Assembly: GCA_005878415.1 (NCBI GenBank)
Contig: VBMM01000132.1
Coordinates: forward strand, 1-6,177
Source: Methanobacteriota archaeon
GTDB taxonomy: Archaea > Thermoplasmatota > Thermoplasmata > RBG-16-68-12
Direction of reading: 5' to 3'
Length of the DNA stretch: 6,177 bases
The notes beneath the pieces are model-generated. The model made no database searches. It had not been told where the DNA came from and saw nothing but the letters and a program-made list of their open reading frames with translations. Positions within the stretch are counted from its first letter, which is position 1. Each line of letters begins with the position of its first letter. The position numbers and the translations under genes were made by a program. Shown in pieces: positions 1-4,475 of this stretch.

Positions 1-1927
1 CGATGAGGTCCGTGATCTCGATGTGGATCTTCTTCGTGTCCCGCGTGTCCAGAAGCGTCTGGAAGATCGGATCCGCGTTCGGGATGTTGATGTACTTGCG
101 GACGAAGTTCGTCTCTCCGGATCCCTTGAAGTCCACCGTCACGCAGTCGAGGAACTTCGGCATCTCCGCGACGGTCTCCGGGGTGTCGTAGCCATTCGAC
201 ACGAAGATGTTGATCAGGCCCGCCTTCCGGGCCATCATGCCGATGTCCCGCGCGAACTCGATGAAGATTGTCGGCTGGTTGTACGTGTACGCGAGGCCTT
301 GGCAACCCTGCTCGAGCGTCATGCGGACGACGTCTTGCGGCTCGACCTCGATGCCCTCGACCTTGCGACGCTGGGAGATATCCGCATTCTGGCAGTTTGC
401 GACAGCCATGAAGTTCGCGGTATAACTGTGATCCTCTTCGACTTCGATATTGTAGACTGGCCCCGCATAATCCCTCTCGTCGATGGACCGAATTGGAAGC
501 AGCACGTAATCCGGTTTCTGGAGCACCCGCACAGGCGAGGAAGTCCACGAAGCTTCGTCGGGCTCGAGAGACACCTGATCGACGAACAGCCGGACCATGT
601 GATCGTCCGCCCGAGAGACGGAGCGGCCCTGGATTTCGTATGTCGAGTCATTTCTCGATTGGTACACGCGAGGGACTTCGCCAAGGGTGAATAGTATCTG
701 CGCGACGCCGAAACTTAGAGCCTGCGATATGGATGTGCTTCCGAGGACCAGACCACTTCCCCGCCGCCGAGTTACATATCCATCGCCGTTGAAGTATCCG
801 GTCACGAAGGCTCGAAGAACGGCCGGATCCCTCGACTGCACAATCGGGGTTGGAACTCGTTTCGTCGCACTCGAATCGCCACACAGGATCTGGAAAATAG
901 ATGCCAACGACGCGCCAGACGCGATGACCGCAGTGCGGTTGTTCTGACGCGAACGCCGAGTTCTCGCTCCGAAAAGTTTGAGGAGAAGGCGTTCAACTTC
1001 CTGGATTCGTGACTCTTCGTGCGCGCCAAAGCTGAACCAAACCGCTCCACTATTCGGGCGTTGCCGATGCCAGCCGATGGAGCCCTCTGCGCAATAATAG
1101 CCCAGCAACCGGGCTAGGTCAGCTGTCAGCGGAAGCCGTTGAGGGATTCCGTGGCTACGTTCCGACGACCAGCGAACTTGTCCGTCCGATATGTCGAGGC
1201 CTATCCTGTACTTGTAGTCAGGCACCCGGGCCTCCCTCAAGAGTCCTACGACATCGATGACCGAATCGCCGGCCGAACGCGGTCTCGGAACGGCCAGGAA
1301 GTCGCCGAGTTTGAGTTCCTTCGCTTCGACTTCACGAACGGTTCCACCACCTATCGAGGCGAAGATTCGATGATCCGGCGTGCAATCGAAGCCAGGGAGA
1401 TAGTATGGCCGAATCCGCAGAATCTTCCCCGAGTAGAGGTGTTGGAAGGCCTTCGTGGCTCTGCGCCATCGCCCTCGATGGGTGAGCACGGTGGTCTGAC
1501 GGATCCTCCGGACCTCGGGCGTTTGAGTAGGTTCGGAGTCCGCAAACAGGCGATCAATCGGGACGTGGCCTTCATCTGTCAAGACTTGCGTTCCAGGAAG
1601 GAAGCAGTAACGGCACAGCCAGTTACACCCGGTCGTCGCGATGCTGAAGATCTTCGACCCCGGCCGCCAGTGCGACACGGGCTTCTTCTCGATTGGGTCG
1701 ACGTGGCCCGTGATCACGCGACCGTAGACGTAGAGCCAGAGCTTCCCCTCATGCACGCCGCGGATCCCGCACAGCCCGACCTGGCCCTCGCCGATCTTGC
1801 AGTACCGCGCACACGCGGTGCACATGATCTTGTTCGTGCCCTCGACCGGCCTCCAGAGCTCCGCGACTTTGCCCGTCGCCTTGCCCGGCGGCTCCCGGAC
1901 GTCGAGGACTTCCGGTTCCGAAATCAT
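1..1927 (-). CDS. amrS: AmmeMemoRadiSam system radical SAM enzyme AmrS, intein-containing precursor (3' end beyond window)
   Basis: One uninterrupted frame runs from ATG at 1927 to the left edge (642 codons seen, no stop). Removing the intein (residues 108-511) leaves 107 N-extein and 131 C-extein residues. The N-extein has a cysteine cluster, CTACARYC (36-43) and GLCGIR (51-56), typical of this family's N-terminus. It ends in TTGCNWLCRY, and the C-extein resumes with CQNADISQ, so the spliced enzyme has the radical SAM motif CNWLCRYCQNADISQ that binds a [4Fe-4S] cluster and SAM. Further family segments are AYTYNQPTIF (many relatives have Glu where Gln stands), FVSNGY and VDFKG. Family members are usually a little over 300 residues, so roughly 100 lie beyond the edge. 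The family co-occurs with Memo-like and AMMECR1-like proteins; its reaction is not firmly established. thiL lies 48 bases upstream. No Shine-Dalgarno precedes the ATG; a GTG at 1942 is an alternative start. Function is inferred from motifs. Confidence 0.92.
   Translation of the reverse strand, partial: MISEPEVLDVREPPGKATGKVAELWRPVEGTNKIMCTACARYCKIGEGQVGLCGIRGVHEGKLWLYVYGRVITGHVDPIEKKPVSHWRPGSKIFSIATTGCNWLCRYCFLPGTQVLTDEGHVPIDRLFADSEPTQTPEVRRIRQTTVLTHRGRWRRATKAFQHLYSGKILRIRPYYLPGFDCTPDHRIFASIGGGTVREVEAKELKLGDFLAVPRPRSAGDSVIDVVGLLREARVPDYKYRIGLDISDGQVRWSSERSHGIPQRLPLTADLARLLGYYCAEGSIGWHRQRPNSGAVWFSFGAHEESRIQEVERLLLKLFGARTRRSRQNNRTAVIASGASLASIFQILCGDSSATKRVPTPIVQSRDPAVLRAFVTGYFNGDGYVTRRRGSGLVLGSTSISQALSFGVAQILFTLGEVPRVYQSRNDSTYEIQGRSVSRADDHMVRLFVDQVSLEPDEASWTSSPVRVLQKPDYVLLPIRSIDERDYAGPVYNIEVEEDHSYTANFMAVANCQNADISQRRKVEGIEVEPQDVVRMTLEQGCQGLAYTYNQPTIFIEFARDIGMMARKAGLINIFVSNGYDTPETVAEMPKFLDCVTVDFKGSGETNFVRKYINIPNADPIFQTLLDTRDTKKIHIEITDLI
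773..808 (-). other. LAGLIDADG motif 2 of the intein endonuclease
   Basis: Intein residues 267-278 read FVTGYFNGDGYV, a close match to block E (second dodecapeptide). The catalytic Asp275 is present. The motifs are about 100 residues apart, the usual spacing. Both acidic residues are retained and the frame is open, so the nuclease may still be active; cutting activity itself is not shown. Confidence 0.9.
1079..1117 (-). other. LAGLIDADG motif 1 of the intein endonuclease
   Basis: Intein residues 164-176 read LARLLGYYCAEGS, the pattern of the first dodecapeptide motif (intein block C). Its acidic metal-binding residue is Glu174. Together with motif 2 it implies a monomeric two-motif DNA endonuclease that would cut intein-free amrS alleles at the codons around the cluster cysteines. 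The nuclease domain spans roughly 560-1160. Confidence 0.9.
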
Positions 1928-1928
1928 C

Positions 1929-1964
1929 GTGTATCGGTACACTGACCCTTTCGGGTTAAAACCC
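1929..1964. repeat. Clustered short inverted repeats in the thiL-amrS gap
   Basis: Three small perfect inverted repeats are packed here: gtgta/tacac (1929-1933 and 1938-1942, 4-base spacer), accc/gggt (1945-1948 and 1953-1956) and gggtt/aaccc (1953-1957 and 1960-1964). The first ends two bases before the amrS ATG. They could be operator half-sites, an RNA hairpin at the start of the message, or chance in a short gap. Confidence 0.4.
1956..1961 (-). promoter_or_regulatory. Candidate TATA box of amrS
   Basis: TTTTAA on the minus strand lies 29-34 bases upstream of the amrS ATG. With the archaeal spacing of about 26 bases from TATA centre to start site, transcription would begin about 5 bases before the ATG. 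This gives an almost leaderless transcript, consistent with the missing Shine-Dalgarno. It sits within an inverted repeat (GGGTT-TT-AACCC) in the 48-base gap after thiL. Confidence 0.45.
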
Positions 1965-1975
1965 TTTGCCGCACG

Positions 1976-2977
1976 TTACCGAAAGCCGGAGGGACGGAAG
2001 TGCTCCCACCCTTTGTTCAGGAGCGGTTCCACCCCCGATTTCGTGACGAGGACGTTCCCGCCGGTGGCCGCGACCTTGCCGATCACCGTGAGCCGGTTCC
2101 GCTCCGGGGGCTTCGTCTGAGCGTAGCGCTCGAGGACGGTCTCGATCGCGTCCGCGCGGACCGTGGCGATCAGCTCGTAGTCGCCTCCGTAGTACAGCAG
2201 CAGGTCCTTCGCGATGCCGGGCGGCAGCGACGAGAGTCCGCGGTACTTCGGCAGCGAGGCCTCGTCGACCTGGTACGAGAGGCGCGTCATCGCCGCCATC
2301 TGCGCGAGGCTCGCGCCGAGTCCGTCGGAGATGTCCATGCAGCTCGTGACCGCGCCGGAATCCGAGAAGAACATGCCGTCGGAGATCCGCGGGTACGGCC
2401 GCAGGAGCTGGTTGAGCGCCTCCGTCCGCGCCGCCGACGGGTCCTGGAGGAGCCGCATCGCGTGCCCTGCGCGGCCGAGGTCCCCCGTGACCACGATGAC
2501 GTCCCCCGGCCGCGCGCCGGTCCGCAGGAGGATGCGGTCCTTCCGCACGCGCCCGAACGCCGTGCCCGCGATCGAGATCGCGTCTGCTTCCTTCGTGTCC
2601 CCGCCGAGGACCGCGATGCCGAACTCCCGCACGCATTCCTCGATGCCCAGCGCCAGCCCCCGCAGGAATTCGACGTCCGTCGAGGCGGGCATCGAGAGCG
2701 CCGCGACGAAGCCGAGGGGCCGCGCACCCGCCGCGGCGATGTCGCTCAGGTTCACGGCGGTCGCGTACCAGCCGATCTGCGGCGGCGTCGCGCCCGGCGG
2801 GATGTGCGTCTTGGCGTTCACGACGTCCGTCGTGACGACGAGGTAGTCGTCGCCCCACTCGACCGCGCCGCAGTCATGGCCCAGGCCGATCGGTTGGCCG
2901 CGGTCGTAGATCCGTGCGAGGACCTCGATCGCGCCGCGCTCGCCGATGTCGGAGAGCTTCGCCACGTCGTCCGCCAT
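1976..2977 (-). CDS. thiL: Thiamine-monophosphate kinase ThiL
   Basis: The 333-residue protein has the length of ThiL, which uses ATP to convert thiamine monophosphate to thiamine diphosphate in the cytoplasm as the last step of cofactor synthesis. ThiL/AIR-synthase-fold landmarks appear in order: an N-terminal acidic loop GHDCGAVE (33-40), TTDVVNAKTH (49-58), AVNLSDIAAAGARP (74-87), GGDTKEAD (125-132), MDISDGLGASL (214-224) and GGDYEL (264-269). Several positions differ from common bacterial ThiL: His precedes Asp35 where Asp is usual, and GGDYEL replaces GEDYEL. A relative within the AIR-synthase-like group is therefore possible, though the order and spacing fit ThiL best. ATG at 2977 is the only reasonable start, since the next Met is residue 97. 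No Shine-Dalgarno is evident, so expression may depend on readthrough from the gene upstream or on a leaderless message. Confidence 0.88.
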   Translation of the reverse strand: MADDVAKLSDIGERGAIEVLARIYDRGQPIGLGHDCGAVEWGDDYLVVTTDVVNAKTHIPPGATPPQIGWYATAVNLSDIAAAGARPLGFVAALSMPASTDVEFLRGLALGIEECVREFGIAVLGGDTKEADAISIAGTAFGRVRKDRILLRTGARPGDVIVVTGDLGRAGHAMRLLQDPSAARTEALNQLLRPYPRISDGMFFSDSGAVTSCMDISDGLGASLAQMAAMTRLSYQVDEASLPKYRGLSSLPPGIAKDLLLYYGGDYELIATVRADAIETVLERYAQTKPPERNRLTVIGKVAATGGNVLVTKSGVEPLLNKGWEHFRPSGFR

Positions 2978-3002
2978 GCGGGCGGGAATAAAAGAAGGCT
3001 AT

Positions 3003-3024
3003 GGGCGCGGGGGATCCCGCGCCC
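3003..3024 (-). terminator. GC hairpin after the cupredoxin-like gene
   Basis: A perfect 9-base inverted repeat, gggcgcggg (3003-3011) and cccgcgccc (3016-3024) with a 4-base loop, begins five bases past the stop codon of the upstream gene. On the minus strand a T-rich run, CTTCTTTTATT, starts after a short spacer (2987-2997). The spacer is long for a bacterial intrinsic terminator, but archaeal termination relies mainly on T-rich tracts. It lies in the 51-base gap before thiL. Confidence 0.5.
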
Positions 3025-3028
3025 GGGT

Positions 3029-3607
3029 TCACTCTTTCGGGGGCGGCGGAGGCGGCGTCTTCATCCGGCGCCAGAAGTACGTCGCGAAGACCAGCACCGC
3101 GACGACGATCACGATCGAGCCGACGATCACGAGGATCGTGTTGCTTTCGGGACCGAACAGGCCTCCGGCGGGCGAGATGATGAACCAGCCCACCATCACG
3201 CCATCGCCTGCGTGGCTCGACCGGTAGTGGAACGTCCCGTTCAGGGCCGCGGTGAAGCTGAACGTCACCGCTTGGAGCGTCGTCGCGTTCGGGAAGTCTG
3301 CGCCGGGCTCTTCCGGCTGGTCCCAGGTGCCGCTGTTGTTGTAGTCAAGGTACCAGCTGTGGAACCGGTTGTCGGTCCGGTTCACGGTGATCGTCACGAT
3401 ATCGCCTACGGCCGCCGTGAGGTTCGGCCCGGGGCTGCTTAACTTCGTGTTGTTGAAGCTCCACCCGTTGCCAATGGCCCCCCCGCTACGGCCGCCGTAC
3501 AGCGTGTAGTTCACGTTCGTCGCCGCCACGGGCGGCGCGGAGGCGGCCGCCAACAGGGCGAAGGCTAGGCTCACAACGAGGACCACTGTCATTCGGGCGT
3601 GCGTCAT
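3029..3607 (-). CDS. Secreted, membrane-anchored cupredoxin-like protein lacking the blue-copper cysteine
   Basis: The 192-residue protein has an N-terminal signal sequence (hydrophobic about 6-29, likely cut near VAA-TNV) and a beta-rich domain (about 30-146). A C-terminal membrane helix follows (about 157-178), then basic WRRMK and a proline-rich tail PPPPPPKE. The order AVGDIVTITVNRTDN, RFHSWYLD and GTFHYRSSHAGDGVMVGWF resembles the end of a cupredoxin fold. His83, His127, His132 and Met138 are ligand candidates. The precursor has no cysteine; where plastocyanin-like proteins carry the Cu-binding Cys, this one has Ser. Seven N-X-S/T sequons suggest glycosylation outside the cell. The start at 3607 is favoured by the signal peptide and by a TATA-like element about 45 bases upstream; a second Met at 3592 is possible. 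It could be a copper protein of another type, a metal-free cupredoxin fold or a structural surface protein. No sequence-level family identity is claimed. Confidence 0.8.
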   Translation of the reverse strand: MTHARMTVVLVVSLAFALLAAASAPPVAATNVNYTLYGGRSGGAIGNGWSFNNTKLSSPGPNLTAAVGDIVTITVNRTDNRFHSWYLDYNNSGTWDQPEEPGADFPNATTLQAVTFSFTAALNGTFHYRSSHAGDGVMVGWFIISPAGGLFGPESNTILVIVGSIVIVVAVLVFATYFWRRMKTPPPPPPKE

Positions 3608-3648
3608 TGGAATCCCATCCCGGATGTCCGCCGAACCTGGGTATGCAC

Positions 3649-3654
3649 ATATAA
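3649..3654 (-). promoter_or_regulatory. TATA box of the cupredoxin-like gene
   Basis: The minus strand reads CTTATATG here, a good archaeal TATA-box match standing out in GC-rich DNA. Its centre lies about 44 bases upstream of the ATG at 3607. That predicts transcription starting near 3626 and a leader of about 19 bases that includes GGGATGGGAT, a weak ribosome-binding candidate. It supports an own promoter for this gene rather than dependence on the hydrolase gene upstream. Confidence 0.6.
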
Positions 3655-3698
3655 GCGCATCGGTCCGATAATCATGAGGCCCGCCACAAAGACGCATT

Positions 3699-3730
3699 GG
3701 GCCGCAATTGCGCGTCCCCCGCGGCGGCCC
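3699..3730 (-). terminator. Weak hairpin candidate after the hydrolase-fold gene
   Basis: Inverted arms gggccgc (3699-3705) and gcggccc (3724-3730) flank an 18-base loop; the second arm overlaps the stop codon of the upstream gene by one base. Only a short T-rich stretch (TCTTTGT) follows on the minus strand. It may reduce readthrough, but in DNA this GC-rich such pairing can occur by chance. Confidence 0.25.
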
Positions 3731-4386
3731 TAGGTCCGCGCCTTCCTTCGCACGCGGAGCCACGCCTCGCACTTCAGGAGGACGGCCTCGGTGACGGGCC
3801 GGCCTTTCGCATCCTCGAGCCGGTGGTCCGCACCCGCCAAGATCTCGAGGTCCAGGTGCGACAGCCCGGCGACGACCTCCTGCAACGCCGGCAGGTCCGT
3901 GCGGTCCGACTCGAATCCGACGAGGATCAGCGTCGGGATCTCGAGCTCGTCGAGCCGTTGCAACGCCATCCGCCGGTCCGGCTGCCCCTCGTAGCTGAGG
4001 CCGAGGAGGATCACGCCCGCCACCGTCTCGTCCGTCGCGGCGCCGACGGCGGCCCATGCACCGAGCCCCCGGCCGGCCACGAACACGACGTCCGTCCCGC
4101 ACGTCGCCCGGGCGAACGCGATCGCCTCCCGCAAGTCCGCGATCTCGTCGGCGTGGCCGGCGGACGGCTCCGCACCCGACCCCACGAACGCGAAGTCGAA
4201 CCGGAGGGTCCAGAGGCCCTCCTCGCACCCGAGGCGGGCGAGTGCGGCCACGAGGGGCGTGTCCATGCCTTCGTGGCGGCCGTGGCACAGCACGAGCGCC
4301 CCCCAGGACGGGCCCGTCGCATCGCGCGCGCGGCCGTTCAGGGTGTCGGTCACGCCTTCGAATCGGACGTCCGTCTCGGGTGCCAT
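3730..4386 (-). CDS. Alpha/beta-hydrolase-fold protein with Gly at the nucleophile position
   Basis: The 218-residue soluble protein has no signal peptide. Its plan matches small alpha/beta hydrolases of the dienelactone hydrolase/TEX30-like kind. LVLCHGRHEGMDTPL (31-45) holds the HG oxyanion-hole strand, LRFDFAFVGSG (61-71) follows, and VFVAGRGLGAWAA (101-113) is the nucleophile elbow. VILLGLSYEG and PTLILVGFESD (151-161) lead to the acid loop, and ILAGADHRLED (182-192) carries the conserved His188. The elbow normally reads G-x-S-x-G; here it is G105-R-G107-L-G109, with a GGG codon where Ser is expected. The fold call is good but ordinary Ser-dependent hydrolysis is doubtful, and no substrate can be assigned. 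ATG at 4386 is preceded by GGAAGG about 10 bases upstream and a TATA-like element. The N-terminal region starts directly with a beta strand, as the family usually does. Confidence 0.85.
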   Translation of the reverse strand: MAPETDVRFEGVTDTLNGRARDATGPSWGALVLCHGRHEGMDTPLVAALARLGCEEGLWTLRFDFAFVGSGAEPSAGHADEIADLREAIAFARATCGTDVVFVAGRGLGAWAAVGAATDETVAGVILLGLSYEGQPDRRMALQRLDELEIPTLILVGFESDRTDLPALQEVVAGLSHLDLEILAGADHRLEDAKGRPVTEAVLLKCEAWLRVRRKART

Positions 4387-4421
4387 GTCCGAATGCCTTC
4401 CCGGCTCATCGTCCCGCAGGG

Positions 4422-4427
4422 GATAAA
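4422..4427 (-). promoter_or_regulatory. Candidate TATA box of the hydrolase-fold gene
   Basis: TTTATC, within the A/T-rich run AAATTTATC on the minus strand, is centred about 38 bases upstream of the ATG at 4386. At the usual archaeal spacing this puts transcription start near 4399, a leader of about 12 bases. It is the only A/T-rich stretch in the 89-base gap. Confidence 0.5.
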
Positions 4428-4460
4428 TTTCTCCCGTCGGGCTCGACCGAGGAGGCCGGA

Positions 4461-4474
4461 CGCGCCTTCGCGCG
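4461..4474 (-). terminator. Short GC hairpin after the surface-protein gene
   Basis: Arms cgcgc (4461-4465) and gcgcg (4470-4474) with a 4-base loop (GAAG on the minus strand) lie immediately after the stop codon. There is no T tract directly behind it, so a terminator role is uncertain; it may protect the 3' end of the message or be chance. Confidence 0.25.
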
Positions 4475-4475
4475 G

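Larger units (their letters stand above)
395..1606 (-). mobile_element. Intein with LAGLIDADG homing endonuclease, inserted in the AmrS radical SAM motif
   Basis: This is a 404-residue in-frame protein insertion, from Cys1 (codon 1604-1606) to Asn404 (codon 395-397), followed by Cys+1 (392-394). Block A is CFLPGTQVLTDEG (residues 1-13). Block B contains TPDH (76-79) with the expected Thr and His. Blocks F and G are VYNIEVEEDHSYTA and NFMAVAN, followed by Cys. The penultimate residue is Ala rather than the common His. The central part carries two LAGLIDADG motifs. The layout is that of a class 1 intein: Cys1 N-S acyl shift, transfer to Cys+1, then Asn404 cyclisation, giving ligated TTGCNWLCRY-CQNADISQ. 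In hand counts, third codon positions are G or C in 27 of the 30 codons before the intein, 16 of its first 30 codons, and 25 of the 30 codons after it. This suggests separate, fairly recent acquisition. Splicing is inferred from motifs. Confidence 0.95.

Noticed and set aside
395..1606. The amrS interruption as a group I/II intron, insertion sequence or pseudogene break
   Set aside because: The frame stays open through the whole insert, and the ends match intein splicing blocks. There are no terminal repeats, target duplication or transposase motifs.
1139..1945. A 268-codon plus-strand open frame
   Set aside because: It lies wholly antisense to amrS and its intein. Its translation is Arg/Pro-rich in the GC-rich part with no recognisable motif, while the minus frame carries clear domains.
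2987..2993. TTTTATT as the TATA box of thiL
   Set aside because: Its centre is only about 13 bases upstream of the thiL ATG, so transcription would start inside the coding region, and the next Met is residue 97. It fits better as the T-rich part of the upstream terminator.
2000..3442. A 480-codon plus-strand open frame across thiL and the cupredoxin-like gene
   Set aside because: It spans two minus-strand genes and the gap between them and has the Arg/Asp-rich composition of a GC-rich antisense shadow.
3608..4288. Upstream in-frame extension of the cupredoxin-like gene to a 419-codon protein
   Set aside because: The added part overlaps the hydrolase-fold gene in another frame, is low-complexity Arg/Gly/Pro, and would bury a clear signal peptide and bypass the TATA box at 3649-3654.
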